64,000 nucleotides of DNA from JACXVD01 sp020446665 (GCA_041396905.1 JAWKXQ010000010.1:1-64000), one strand, 5' to 3'. Numbered from the stretch's first letter, positions 16,823 to 25,981 are shown. Program-made: numbers and translations. Notes: generated from the letters alone by a model not told the origin.

Positions 16823-17611
16823 ATGAGCGAGCAGGTCACCGATCCGAAACCGCATTGGCTGCGCGGCCTGCTGGTCGATTTGTCGATCATGACAGCCATT
16901 GGCATCGTGCTGGCTCTGATCGGCCCGTTTGGCAGTTTCGAAGTGCCTTTCGCCTGGCGGCTGGTCAGCTGGCTGAGCCTCGCCTGGGTCGGCTACTTCA
17001 TCTATTCGCCGCTGGGCGCGATCATCACCCGGCTGGGCGAGCGGCTCGACCTGCCGCAATGGGGGCTGTGGATCTTCGTCTGCCTCCTGGCGACAATCCC
17101 CATGACCGGGGTGGTCTGGTCGGTCGGGTTCATGCCCAATCCGGTGCCTGTGCCATCTCTGGAACAGGCCATGACGCTGTATTTCTATGTGCTGGTGATC
17201 GGCAGCGGGATCACCTTGTTGTTCAATCTGATCCAGCGACCCGCTGCGGCCTCGACCGGGACCGTCAGTAATGCGCCCCGCGCATCTGCACCGGCTGAAC
17301 GACCGCGCTTTCTTGATCGCTTGCCGCCTGCTCTGGGTGCCCGGCTGCTCGCGCTGGAGATGGAAGACCATTATGTCCGCGCGCATACCGCGCTGGGTTC
17401 TGAGCTGGTGCTGCTGCGCATGCGCGATGCGGTGGCGGAACTGGACGGGATTGAGGGCATGCAGGTCCATCGCAGCTGGTGGGTTGCGCGCGATGCAGTG
17501 GAGGATGTGAAGCGGGACGGGCGCAATCTCCGGCTCGTCCTTGCCGGCGGGCTGGAGGCACCGGTGGCGCGTGCCCGCATGCAGGATCTGAAAGCGTCGG
17601 GCTGGTTTTGA
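16823..17611 (+). CDS. Membrane-anchored LytTR family DNA-binding regulator
   Basis: A 262-residue protein. The first about 150 residues contain four hydrophobic helices (one includes DLSIMTAIGIVLALIGPFG). A polar linker follows, then a C-terminal LytTR domain of about 95 residues: LLALEMEDHYVRAHTALGSE, RMRDAVAEL and QVHRSWWVARDAV are the typical strand/loop blocks. LytTR domains bind direct repeats in promoters, so this is a one-component membrane regulator. ATG 16823 is chosen; GTG 16814 is possible, and the ribosome site is weak. The MITE lies directly upstream, so the native promoter may have been displaced or replaced. Confidence 0.83.
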   Translation: MSEQVTDPKPHWLRGLLVDLSIMTAIGIVLALIGPFGSFEVPFAWRLVSWLSLAWVGYFIYSPLGAIITRLGERLDLPQWGLWIFVCLLATIPMTGVVWSVGFMPNPVPVPSLEQAMTLYFYVLVIGSGITLLFNLIQRPAAASTGTVSNAPRASAPAERPRFLDRLPPALGARLLALEMEDHYVRAHTALGSELVLLRMRDAVAELDGIEGMQVHRSWWVARDAVEDVKRDGRNLRLVLAGGLEAPVARARMQDLKASGWF

Positions 17612-17624
17612 GCTGGAAAAAGTT

Positions 17625-17655
17625 ACCTCCCCGCCAGCGAGGCTGGCGAGGAGGT
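17625..17655. terminator. Hairpin between the LytTR regulator and katG
   Basis: ACCTCCCCGCCAGC at 17625-17638 pairs, with one mismatch, with GCTGGCGAGGAGGT at 17642-17655, leaving a 3-base loop. It lies between converging genes, so it can act on both. There is no long T-tract. The sequence around it (to about 17677) is also G/C-repeat-like and could be a dispersed repeat. Confidence 0.55.
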
Positions 17656-17700
17656 GGCCGAAGCTGCCGGGGGAGGATGCTCCGGCTATGGCATGGCAAG

Positions 17701-19863
17701 TCAGCGCTTCAGGTCGAAACGATCTGCTTCCATCACTTTAACCCATGTAGCGATGAAGGCTGACACGAAGCTGTCAGCAGCATCGTCCTGTGCATGAACC
17801 TCTGCATAGGCGCGCAGGATCGCGTTGGAACCGAAGCTCAGGTCCACTTCCGTAGCAGTCCATTTCACCTCACCGCTGCTCCGGTCGATCACATTGTAGA
17901 GCCCGTCCGCCCGCTTTTCCCAGCGGTTCGCCATGTCGACCAGATTGACGAAGAAGTCATTGGTCAACGCGCCTTCGCGGTCGGTTAACACGCCATGTTT
18001 CGCATCGCCATGATTGGTGCCGAGCACGCGCATCCCGCCAACCAGTACTGTCATTTCCGGCGCTGTCAGGCCCAGCAGCTGGGTGCGGTCGAGCATCATT
18101 TCCATCGGGCTGGGGATGAAGTCCGCCTTCAGCCAGTTGCGATAGCCATCATGCACTGGCTCCAGTGGCTCGAAGCTGTCGATGTCGGTCTGCTCTGCGC
18201 TCGCGTCGCCGCGACCGGGTGTGAAGGGGACGGTGACATCGACGCCCGCTGCCCGTGCTGCCTGTTCGATCCCGACATTGCCAGCCAGCACGATCGTGTC
18301 GGCGATGCTCGCTCCCGCTTCTGCTGCGAGCGGTTCCAGCACGGCAAGCACTTTCGCCAGCCGTTCCGGCTCATTGCCTTCCCAGTCCTTTTGCGGGGCG
18401 AGCCGGATGCGCGCACCATTGGCGCCGCCGCGCATGTCGCTGCCGCGGAATGTGCGGGCACTATCCCATGCAGTGGCAACCATTTCAGCGATGGAGAGGC
18501 CGCTGTCGGCGATCTTCGCCTTCAAGGCATCGACATCATAATCGGTCGGGCCTGCCGGTACAGGATCCTGCCAGATCAAGTCCTCTGACGGCACATCCGG
18601 CCCGAAATAGCGGCTCTTTGGCCCCATGTCGCGATGCGTCAGCTTGAACCATGCGCGGGCAAATGTGTCTTTGAAATACTCCGGGTCCGCCCGGAATTTC
18701 TCCATGATGGCGCGATAGGCCGGGTCCAGCTTCATCGCCATGTCGGCATCGGTCATGATCGGCATGGTCTTGATGGCGGGGTCCTCCACATCGGTGGGCA
18801 TGTCTGCCTCGGCAATATTGACCGGCTGCCACTGCCATGCACCGGCCGGGCTTTTGGCCAGTTCCCATTCGTGGCCGAGCAACATGTCGAAATAGCCCAT
18901 GTCGAACACTGTCGGGTCGCTGGTCCATGCGCCTTCGATACCGCTGGTGATTGTATCGCGGCCCATGCCCTTGCCGCCGGGATTGGCCCAGCCAAAGCCC
19001 TGCGCTTCAACGCCCGCTGCTTCGGGGTCGGGGCCGAGCGTGCTGGCATCGCCATTGCCGTGGCACTTGCCAACCGTATGGCCGCCCGCCGTCAGTGCGA
19101 CGGTTTCCTCGTCATTCATCGCCATGCGCTCGAAGGTAACGCGCACATCATGCGCAGTCTTGAGCGGGTCGGGCTTGCCGTCCACCCCTTCGGGATTGAC
19201 GTAAATCAGCCCCATCATCACAGCCGCCAGCGGATTTTCCAGATCGCGTTCGCCGGAATAGCGGCTGCCTTCGCTGCCTGACGGGGCGAGCCATTCCTTC
19301 TCGCTGCCCCAATAGGTGTCGATTTCCGGGTGCCAGATATCCTCGCGCCCAAAGGCGAAACCGAAGGTCTTCAGGCCCATCGTTTCATAGGCCATATTCC
19401 CGGCCAGGATCATCAGATCGGCCCAGCTTACCCGGTTGCCGTATTTCTTCTTGATCGGCCACAGCAGGCGGCGCGCCTTGTCCAGGCTGACATTGTCGGG
19501 CCAGCTGTTGAGCGGGGCAAAGCGCTGATTGCCAGTGCCGCCACCGCCGCGCCCATCGGCAATGCGATAGGACCCTGCCGAGTGCCAGGCCATGCGGATC
19601 ATCAAGCCGCCATAATGGCCCCAGTCTGCCGGCCACCAATCCTGACTGTCCGTCATCAGCGCCGCGATATCGGCCTTCAACGCTTCCACGTCGAGCTTTT
19701 CCAGCTCCTTGCGATAATCGAAATCCTTGCCCAGCGGATTGGTCTTGCTGTCATGCTGATGGAGGATGTCCAGATTGAGCGCATTGGGCCACCATTCGGT
19801 GACCGACTGGCTGTTCTGAGTGGCAGCGCCGTGCATGACGGGGCATTTTCCTTGGGCGTTCAT
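17701..19863 (-). CDS. katG: Catalase-peroxidase KatG
   Basis: A 720-residue bifunctional heme enzyme that removes hydrogen peroxide and has broad peroxidase activity. The N-terminal active domain shows the distal segment GGLMIRMAWHSAGSYR (Arg, Trp, His) and LIYVNPEG with the Tyr of the Met-Tyr-Trp crosslink. The proximal His is in ALTAGGHTVGKCHG. The C-terminal, heme-free duplicated domain is present and complete (ADTIVLAGNVGIEQAA). ATG 19863 has GGAG eight bases upstream; ATG 19875 is an alternative adding four residues. No KatG-type frameshift is seen. A sigma-70-like promoter lies about 35-60 bases upstream. Confidence 0.96.
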   Translation of the reverse strand: MNAQGKCPVMHGAATQNSQSVTEWWPNALNLDILHQHDSKTNPLGKDFDYRKELEKLDVEALKADIAALMTDSQDWWPADWGHYGGLMIRMAWHSAGSYRIADGRGGGGTGNQRFAPLNSWPDNVSLDKARRLLWPIKKKYGNRVSWADLMILAGNMAYETMGLKTFGFAFGREDIWHPEIDTYWGSEKEWLAPSGSEGSRYSGERDLENPLAAVMMGLIYVNPEGVDGKPDPLKTAHDVRVTFERMAMNDEETVALTAGGHTVGKCHGNGDASTLGPDPEAAGVEAQGFGWANPGGKGMGRDTITSGIEGAWTSDPTVFDMGYFDMLLGHEWELAKSPAGAWQWQPVNIAEADMPTDVEDPAIKTMPIMTDADMAMKLDPAYRAIMEKFRADPEYFKDTFARAWFKLTHRDMGPKSRYFGPDVPSEDLIWQDPVPAGPTDYDVDALKAKIADSGLSIAEMVATAWDSARTFRGSDMRGGANGARIRLAPQKDWEGNEPERLAKVLAVLEPLAAEAGASIADTIVLAGNVGIEQAARAAGVDVTVPFTPGRGDASAEQTDIDSFEPLEPVHDGYRNWLKADFIPSPMEMMLDRTQLLGLTAPEMTVLVGGMRVLGTNHGDAKHGVLTDREGALTNDFFVNLVDMANRWEKRADGLYNVIDRSSGEVKWTATEVDLSFGSNAILRAYAEVHAQDDAADSFVSAFIATWVKVMEADRFDLKR

Positions 19864-19897
19864 CGCATTCTCCATTCTCTGTTCAATCGATGCACTC

Positions 19898-19925
19898 GTT
19901 CTAGGCGTGGATGACTATTCGTCAA
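19898..19925 (-). promoter_or_regulatory. Probable katG promoter
   Basis: On the minus strand TTGACG (19925-19920) and TAGAAC (19903-19898) are separated by 16 bases, a good -35/-10 pair ending about 35 bases before the katG ATG. Upstream, GATTAAAC occurs twice on the plus strand (19930-19937 and 19961-19968), 31 bases apart, which may be a regulator site. Confidence 0.5.
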
Positions 19926-20058
19926 AAACGATTAAACTTGTCACATTGATCTGTTTTGATGATTAAACGTCCGATGCCCCGCTTCGTTCCCTCGCTTGCC
20001 CAGCGCGGCACTGCGGCCTAAGGGCCTCTGCCAGACCAATCGTGACGGGACTTTACCT

Positions 20059-21069
20059 TTGACCAGCTATCCCAAGACCACTGCCCTGATGGCGCGTGGC
20101 GCAGAATTCCTCGGCAGCGAACATGCGATCCTGTGTGGCGCGATGAGCTGGGTGAGCGAGCGCAACCTCGTGTCGGCCATCAGCAATGCTGGCGGCTTTG
20201 GCGTGATCGCCTGCGGCGCGATGACGCCGGAATTGCTCGATACGGAAATTGCCGAGACGAAGAAGCTGACCGACAAGCCCTTTGGCGTGAACCTGATCAC
20301 CATGCATCCGCAGATTTTCGAGCTGATCGACATCTGTAAGAAGCACGCGGTCAGCCATGTCGTGCTGGCCGGTGGCATTCCGCCCAAGGGCAGCGTTGAA
20401 GCGATCAAGGAAAGCGGCGCGAAGGTGATCGTCTTTGCTCCCACACTGGCGCTGGCGAAGAAGCTGCTGCGCAGCGGCGGGGATGCGCTGGTGATCGAAG
20501 GGATGGAGGCTGGCGGCCATATCGGCCCGGTGGCCACCAGCGTGCTGGCGCAGGAATTCCTGCCCGAACTGGCAGAGGATCACGTGGTCTTCGTGGCAGG
20601 CGGGATCGGCCGCGGCGAAGCGATGGCGGGCTATCTGGAGATGGGCGCAGCGGGCGTGCAACTGGGCACGCGCTTTGCCTGCGCGACCGAATCCATCGCT
20701 CACCCCGATTTCAAGAAAGCTTTCTTCCGCGCCAAGGCCCGCGATGCGGAAGCCAGCGTGCAGGTCGATCCGCGCCTGCCGGTGATCCCGGTGCGCGCGC
20801 TGAAGAACAAGGGCACGGAAGAATTCACCGCCAAGCAGCGCGAAGTCGCCCAGCTGCTTGATGAAGGCAAGGTCGATATGGGCGAGGCCCAGTTGCAGAT
20901 CGAACATTTCTGGGCCGGTGCGCTGCGCCGCGCAGTGATCGAAGGCGATGTGGAAAGCGGCTCGATCATGGCCGGGCAAAGCGTCGGCATGGTGACGAAG
21001 GAAGAGCCAGTGGCGGATATCCTCCAGCAATTGCTGGCCGAAAGCGAAGAAGCGCTGGGGCGGCGGTAA
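20059..21069 (+). CDS. Nitronate monooxygenase / 2-nitropropane dioxygenase family
   Basis: A 336-residue FMN-dependent TIM-barrel enzyme oxidising alkyl nitronates (toxic nitro compounds) to carbonyls. Typical blocks are ILCGAMSWVSERNLVSAISN and GGFGVIACGAMTPELL near the start, KPFGVNLITMHP, EGMEAGGHIGP (phosphate/substrate loop), VFVAGGIGRGEAM and MGAAGVQLGTRFACATES. The EGMEAGGHIGP block resembles both NMO and enoyl-reductase FabK relatives, so the exact substrate is open. The start is uncertain: TTG 20059 gives the best N-terminus, and ATG 20089 is an alternative. It is divergent from katG across about 195 bases. Confidence 0.85.
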   Translation: MTSYPKTTALMARGAEFLGSEHAILCGAMSWVSERNLVSAISNAGGFGVIACGAMTPELLDTEIAETKKLTDKPFGVNLITMHPQIFELIDICKKHAVSHVVLAGGIPPKGSVEAIKESGAKVIVFAPTLALAKKLLRSGGDALVIEGMEAGGHIGPVATSVLAQEFLPELAEDHVVFVAGGIGRGEAMAGYLEMGAAGVQLGTRFACATESIAHPDFKKAFFRAKARDAEASVQVDPRLPVIPVRALKNKGTEEFTAKQREVAQLLDEGKVDMGEAQLQIEHFWAGALRRAVIEGDVESGSIMAGQSVGMVTKEEPVADILQQLLAESEEALGRR

Positions 21070-21096
21070 GGCCAGCGCGGGATCAGGGTGACGCCC

Positions 21097-21204
21097 CTAT
21101 TGGGGAAACCATCCGATTCCAACGATGGGAAAGAGCGGGGGCAGCTCTGACAGATCGTGGACATGGACGTCGTTCGCACGGATCTTGGAAAGGTCGATGG
21201 GCAC
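21097..21204 (-). CDS. Possible small protein, 35 residues
   Basis: A GTG-initiated minus-strand frame encodes about 35 residues (VPIDLSKIRANDVHVHDLSE then LPPLFPIVGIGWFPQ). The codon third positions look coding-like, and the region is otherwise an unexplained gap of about 245 bases between converging genes. It could be a small protein or the tail of a lost gene; upstream in-frame codons continue a little before a stop. No ribosome site stands out. Confidence 0.25.
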   Translation of the reverse strand: MPIDLSKIRANDVHVHDLSELPPLFPIVGIGWFPQ

Positions 21205-21266
21205 GGATGCGGCTCCTCTGGCGCGGGCATGCGAATGCGGCGCGCCGTTCAGTCAGGTTTGCAATG

Positions 21267-21312
21267 CAATGCCGCTGCCCCGCCGATGCGCGCCGGCGGG
21301 GCAGCGGCATTG
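21267..21312 (-). terminator. Perfect 19-bp inverted repeat downstream of the aldehyde dehydrogenase gene
   Basis: CAATGCCGCTGCCCCGCCG at 21267-21285 is the exact reverse complement of 21294-21312, with an 8-base spacer. It begins two bases past the stop of the minus-strand aldehyde dehydrogenase gene. It has no T-run, but the stem is very stable, so termination or 3'-end protection is likely. Confidence 0.7.
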
Positions 21313-21314
21313 CC

Positions 21315-22739
21315 TCAGGCGAAGGCGTTCTTCTTGACGGTGATCACCTGCGAATAGGTGAATTCCTTCAGCCCCTCGACGCCATATTCAGCGCCAAAGC
21401 CCGACTGCTTGTGCCCGCCAAAGGGCGCAAAGGGTGAGAGGTGGAGATATTCATTGATCCACACCGTGCCGGTTTCCAGCTGTTCAGCGATTTCTACGCC
21501 CTTTTCCGGATTGCCGGTCCACACTGCACCGGCAAGGCCGTAATCGCTGGCATTAGCACGCTGGATCACTTCATCCGTGGTGGAGAATTTCATCAGCGGC
21601 ATGACCGGGCCGAACTGTTCCTCGGCCACGATGCGGGCATCTTCCGGCGGATTGTCGAGAATGGTGATCGGCATGAAATAGCCGCTACCCGACGGATCAA
21701 CATCGCCGCCAACCAGGAATTTGTAGCCATTATCCTTGGCATCCTGAACCAGCTCGCACACGCGCTCGAACTGCTTCTTGTTCTGGATCGGGCCCACGCC
21801 GGTGCCCTGCTGCGCGCCATCACCGACCACCACGGTCTTGGCATATTCGGCAATTGCCTGGCTCAGCTCGTCATAGATATCCTCGTGGATATAGACGCGC
21901 TTGGCCGCCACGCAGATCTGCCCGGCATTGCTGAAGCTGGACCAGAAGAGCTGTTCTGCCACCTTGGACACATCGGCATCCGGCAGGACGATGGAGGCAT
22001 CATTGCCGCCCAGTTCCAGCGTGATCCGCTTCAGATCCTTGCTGGCGCCTTCCATGATCTTCTTGCCGGTCGCGGTGGAGCCGGTGAAAGTGATCTTGTC
22101 GATATCCGGATGGGCGGTGATCAGCGGGCCGAGCGATTCTTCGCCGGTGATGATGCTGACCACACCAGCGGGCACGATGTCCTTCCACAATTCGGCAATC
22201 CGCAGCGTCGTCAGCGGGGTGAAGGGGGAAGGCTTGAGCACGATGGTGCAGCCTGAGAGCAGGGCGGGGGCAATCTTCTGCACCGCCATCAGAACCGGGA
22301 AGTTCCACGGCACGATGCCACCAACCACGCCCACCGGCACGCGGCGGGTGCGGCTCAGGCGCTCTTCGCTGTCTTCGTTGATCACTTCATCGAGATTGAG
22401 CGTTGCCTGCGCCTGCATGATCGCGGGGGCGGCACCGATTTCCATCTGCGCCTGCGCATGCGGCTTGCCCTGTTCTGCGGTCAGCAGGCGGAACAGCTCG
22501 TCAAAGTTTTCCTTGATGGCTTCGGCCATCTTGTTGATCACGGCGCGGCGATCATCCACCGGGGTGCTCTTCCACGTCTTGAAGGCACGGCGCGCACCGG
22601 CCACGGCACGGTCCAGCTCATCCGCTCCGCAAGACGGGACCAGGCCGATCACCTCTTCATTGGCGGGGTTCACGACTTCGAGCATGTCGGCGGTTTGCAC
22701 CATCTCGCCATCGATCAGATTGCTATATTTCACAGCCAT
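21315..22739 (-). CDS. Aldehyde dehydrogenase (NAD(P)-dependent)
   Basis: A 474-residue ALDH-superfamily enzyme oxidising aldehydes to acids. It has PVGVVGGIVPWNFPVLMAVQ, the NAD-site TFTGSTATGKKIMEG, the general-base Glu in ITLELGGND, and the catalytic Cys in SNAGQICVAAKRVYIH, then EEQFGPVMPL and PFGGHKQSGFG near the C-terminus. Length is normal. It lies 49 bases downstream of the PQQ alcohol dehydrogenase on the same strand, so alcohol oxidation to aldehyde and then to acid is the likely pair. A perfect hairpin follows its stop. Substrate is not determinable. Confidence 0.93.
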   Translation of the reverse strand: MAVKYSNLIDGEMVQTADMLEVVNPANEEVIGLVPSCGADELDRAVAGARRAFKTWKSTPVDDRRAVINKMAEAIKENFDELFRLLTAEQGKPHAQAQMEIGAAPAIMQAQATLNLDEVINEDSEERLSRTRRVPVGVVGGIVPWNFPVLMAVQKIAPALLSGCTIVLKPSPFTPLTTLRIAELWKDIVPAGVVSIITGEESLGPLITAHPDIDKITFTGSTATGKKIMEGASKDLKRITLELGGNDASIVLPDADVSKVAEQLFWSSFSNAGQICVAAKRVYIHEDIYDELSQAIAEYAKTVVVGDGAQQGTGVGPIQNKKQFERVCELVQDAKDNGYKFLVGGDVDPSGSGYFMPITILDNPPEDARIVAEEQFGPVMPLMKFSTTDEVIQRANASDYGLAGAVWTGNPEKGVEIAEQLETGTVWINEYLHLSPFAPFGGHKQSGFGAEYGVEGLKEFTYSQVITVKKNAFA

Positions 22740-22788
22740 TGCTTGTCTCCTTTGGGCCCGCCCATGAACAGGCGGGCCGCGGGTTTGA

Positions 22789-24921
22789 TTACTTCTTGCT
22801 CAGCGCCAGATCTTCATTGGCACGTTTGATCAGATATTGCCGGATGGTCTCCACATCCTCTGGCTTCAGCGCCTTGTTGAAGGACACCATGCCATTGCCG
22901 CCACCTTCCGGCGGGGACAGCGCGCCATCGATCACGATCGTCTTGAACGTGTCCTTGTCCGCCAGCGTTGCGGAATGGCGCAAGTCGGGGTTGAGGCCGC
23001 CCGCCACCGCAGCATCGCCGTGACAGACCGAGCAATAGCGCGCGTAAACCTGCGAACCTGTGGCTGCCTGCTCTTCCGTGCCCAGGAACGGCGGCGGATC
23101 GAGCACGCGATCGGCCGATGCCGGCGGGTCGGCCAGCTTGCCTGTCGCGCCCAGCTTGAACACCAGCAGGCGGCTGACATTGATGGGGGCATCGCTCTTG
23201 TGCGCCAGTACGCCCGTGGCGATATCCCACACGCCGCCCCAGCCAGCGAGCACGGCGACATATTGTTCGCCATTGATGCTGTAGGTCATGGGGGCGGCAA
23301 TCACCCCGGTCTGCGCCGGGAAGGACCACAATTTCTTGCCCGCATCAGCGCTGAAGGCATTGAAATTGCCATTGGCATCGCCCTGGAACACAAGGTTGCC
23401 CGCCGTGGCCAGCGTGCCGCCATTCCAGGGACCCTTGAAGGGAACCGTCCAGCGGGCTTCCTGTTTCACCGGGTCCCATGCGATCAGGGCTCCGGTCGTC
23501 GCATCCATTGCTGCCTTGCGAACGGCTTCGTCGGCCGGCATGGCGACGCTGGAGAGGTCCACGCCGGTCTGGAAGCCGATGTCACTTTCTTCCCATCCTT
23601 CGGCCGCCATATAGGGGAAGGCAGCTAGATTGGCGGGAATATAGACCAATCCGGTAACCGGGCTGAAGCTCATCGGCTGCCAGCTATGCGCCCCGCCAGC
23701 ACCGGGCATGCCGATCCAGGGCTTGCCCGTCTGCTCATAGCGCGCCTCGGGGTTGATCTGTGGTTTGCCGGTCTTCGGGTCGATGCCCAGAGTCCAGTTC
23801 TGCTCGGCAAAGGAGCCGGCGCTCAGGAATTCGCCCGTTTCCGCATCGAGCATGTAGAAATAGCCATTCTTTGGCGCGTGCAGCGCGACATGGCGCATTT
23901 TGCCGTCGATCTCCAGATCGGTGATGGTGATCTGCGCATTGGAATCATAGTCCCAGCGATCTTCCGGCGTTTCCTGGAAATGCCAGCGATATTCGCCGGT
24001 GGTCAGATCCACCGCGACGACCGACGAGGTGTAGAGATTGTCGTCCGCCCCCTCTGTGCCCATGCGGCCATTGGCGCCGGGGTTCCACGGCTCGGCATTG
24101 CCGGTGCCGAACAGCACCAGATCGGTCTTGGGGTCATAGGTGATCGAATCCCACACGGTGCCGCCACCGCCCAGTTTCCACCATTCGCCAGCCCAGGTTT
24201 CGGCGGCCTTTTCCATCGCGTCGTTTTCGAAGCCATCGGCCGGATTGCCGGGGACTGTGTGCCAGCGCCACACTTCCTTGCCGGTTTCATGGTCAAACGC
24301 GGCAATATAGCCGCGCGCCTTGTATTCCGCGCCGCCCGAACCGATCAGCACCATGCCCTTGGCCACGCGGGGCGCGCCGGTGATGGTGTAGTCTTCCTGA
24401 TTGGGAACAACCACTTCGGACCAGACGACCTTGCCGGTTTCCTGCTCCAGCGCAATCAGCCGCCCGTCCAGCGTGGCGACAAACACCTTGTCACCATACA
24501 GCGCAACACCGCGATTGACGGCATCGCAGCAAGCGCGGACCAGCGTTTCGCGCGGCACTTCGGGGTCATATTCCCACTTCACCGCGCCGGTGGCTGCGTC
24601 AAACGCCTTCACCTTGCTCCATGCGGTGGTGATATACATCACGCCGTCATGCACCAGCGGGGTGGCTTCCTGCCCGCGGGCCGTGTCGAGATCGACCGAC
24701 CAGGCGAGGCCCAGCTCGCCGACATTGTCAGCGGAAATCTGTTCGAGCGGAGAGAAACGCTGCTCGCCATAGTCGCGGCCATAGGTCAGCCATTCGCCTT
24801 CGACCCCGTCGATCAGCATGGCGTCGGTCACGCCTTCCGTGGCCGGCGTCACTTCCACCTTGCTGCTGCAGGCAGCCAGCGGCAGCGCCAGCGCGACAGC
24901 CAGTGCAATACCCAAACGCAT
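22789..24921 (-). CDS. PQQ-dependent quinohemoprotein alcohol dehydrogenase
   Basis: A 710-residue exported enzyme with an eight-bladed PQQ propeller and a C-terminal cytochrome c domain. The N-terminus is a lipoprotein signal ending LAACSS. The vicinal cysteine pair is in VRACCDAVNRG. The catalytic Asp region reads RWDYDSNAQ; the second Asp two residues on is the feature associated with lanthanide-using relatives. Tryptophan-rich docking motifs recur along the blades. Heme attachment is CSVCHGDA near residue 630, and a Met ligand is likely in NGMVSF. It oxidises alcohols in the periplasm and passes electrons to the respiratory chain. ATG 24921 has GGAGAGG upstream; the earlier ATG 24939 would add six residues before the signal. 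Confidence 0.9.
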   Translation of the reverse strand: MRLGIALAVALALPLAACSSKVEVTPATEGVTDAMLIDGVEGEWLTYGRDYGEQRFSPLEQISADNVGELGLAWSVDLDTARGQEATPLVHDGVMYITTAWSKVKAFDAATGAVKWEYDPEVPRETLVRACCDAVNRGVALYGDKVFVATLDGRLIALEQETGKVVWSEVVVPNQEDYTITGAPRVAKGMVLIGSGGAEYKARGYIAAFDHETGKEVWRWHTVPGNPADGFENDAMEKAAETWAGEWWKLGGGGTVWDSITYDPKTDLVLFGTGNAEPWNPGANGRMGTEGADDNLYTSSVVAVDLTTGEYRWHFQETPEDRWDYDSNAQITITDLEIDGKMRHVALHAPKNGYFYMLDAETGEFLSAGSFAEQNWTLGIDPKTGKPQINPEARYEQTGKPWIGMPGAGGAHSWQPMSFSPVTGLVYIPANLAAFPYMAAEGWEESDIGFQTGVDLSSVAMPADEAVRKAAMDATTGALIAWDPVKQEARWTVPFKGPWNGGTLATAGNLVFQGDANGNFNAFSADAGKKLWSFPAQTGVIAAPMTYSINGEQYVAVLAGWGGVWDIATGVLAHKSDAPINVSRLLVFKLGATGKLADPPASADRVLDPPPFLGTEEQAATGSQVYARYCSVCHGDAAVAGGLNPDLRHSATLADKDTFKTIVIDGALSPPEGGGNGMVSFNKALKPEDVETIRQYLIKRANEDLALSKK

Positions 24922-24962
24922 AGTCAATCCTCTCCTCATGCGACCCTTTGCAGGTTCGTCCC

Positions 24963-25981
24963 TCAGTTCACCATCCGCGCATTTTCACCCCAATAGGGAA
25001 TCCGCAAGGCCTTCTTGTCCATCTTGCCTGCTGCGGTGCGCGGAATCGAGTCCTGAAATTCAACAGTCTTGGGTGCCTTGACCCCGCCCAGCCTCGATTT
25101 GGCATGTGCGATGACCTCTTCAGCGGTAATCCCGTCGGCCACAATCATGGCGTGAACCTGCTCGCCCCACTATTCATGCGGGATGCCGAACACAGCCGCT
25201 TCGCGCACTTGCGGCAGTTCTGTGATGGCCGCCTCGACTTCGGAAGTGAACAGATTGAAGCCGCCGGTGGCGACCATGTCCTTCTTGCGATCGACGATAT
25301 AGAGATAGCTATCCTCGTCAAACTCGCCGACATCGCCCGTATGGTGCCAGCCAAACTGGCGGATTTCAGCGGTTGCTTCAGGCTTTTCGAAATAGGAATG
25401 CGTCACCGGCGCGCCGTGTGCGCAGATTTCACTCGCTTCGCCGCACGGGACTTCATTCCCGTCATCATCGAGCAGCGCGACCTTCACCGATCGCGTCACC
25501 TTGCCGCAGGCGTCCAGCTTCTCCGGCGCTTCATAGGCGAATCTGGCGACACTTTCGGGCGGGAACCACGCCACGATCATCGTTCCCCAGCCCAGATTGG
25601 TGACATTCGCCCCCTTGCTGGGGCCAGTTGTGCCGCCCGTGAGGAAGATGCCGACCAGATCGAAGAGATTGCCGAATGCGCAGCGCACATAATTCAATAG
25701 GCCACATTGGCCTCGATCTCGTTGCGGGTGTTGACCGGGATCCAATTGCCATTGGCGCGCCAATTGGCGAGGATCACCACCAGCTGCATCCCGTCATTGG
25801 GGCCATAGAGGCCCAGCAAATCCTGATTTTCGAACCCGTCTTTCTGCAATGCGGCCGCAATGCGGAAAGTCAGTTCGCGCACTTCGGCGAAGGTCAGTTC
25901 CAGCCCGCTTTCCGCTTCGATGATGCAATTGCGGCCGGGATCAAGATCGTGGCCACGGCCAAAATAGTCGATCGAACGCAT
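24963..25981 (-). pseudogene. AMP-binding acyl-CoA synthetase, decayed (deletions, frameshift, amber stop)
   Basis: Only about two thirds of a roughly 500-residue AMP-forming ligase remains. The start (25981) encodes a normal N-terminus to EIEANVAY; a missing T (TATTGAAT for TATTTGAAT at about 25693-25700) breaks the frame just before LNYV. Then come GIFLTGGTTGPSKGANVTNL (P-loop), a jump from MIVAWF to PPESVARFAYEA that omits about 150 residues, then the A8-like hinge WHHTGDVGEFDEDSYLYIVD, and an in-frame TAG at 25170 after FGIPHE. The correct frame continues to the C-terminus (SIPRTAAGKMDKKALR). Another gap follows LNYVRC. The gene cannot make an active enzyme. Its original acid substrate is unknown; the context suggests aromatic or alcohol-derived acids. 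Confidence 0.85.

Noticed and set aside
17656..17677. Extension of the 17625 hairpin as a fourth copy of the dispersed repeat
   Set aside because: It shares GC-rich character but not the CCCCACCCC or GCGACTA core.
23686..24996. 436-codon plus-strand frame
   Set aside because: Antisense to the PQQ alcohol dehydrogenase; no domain seen.
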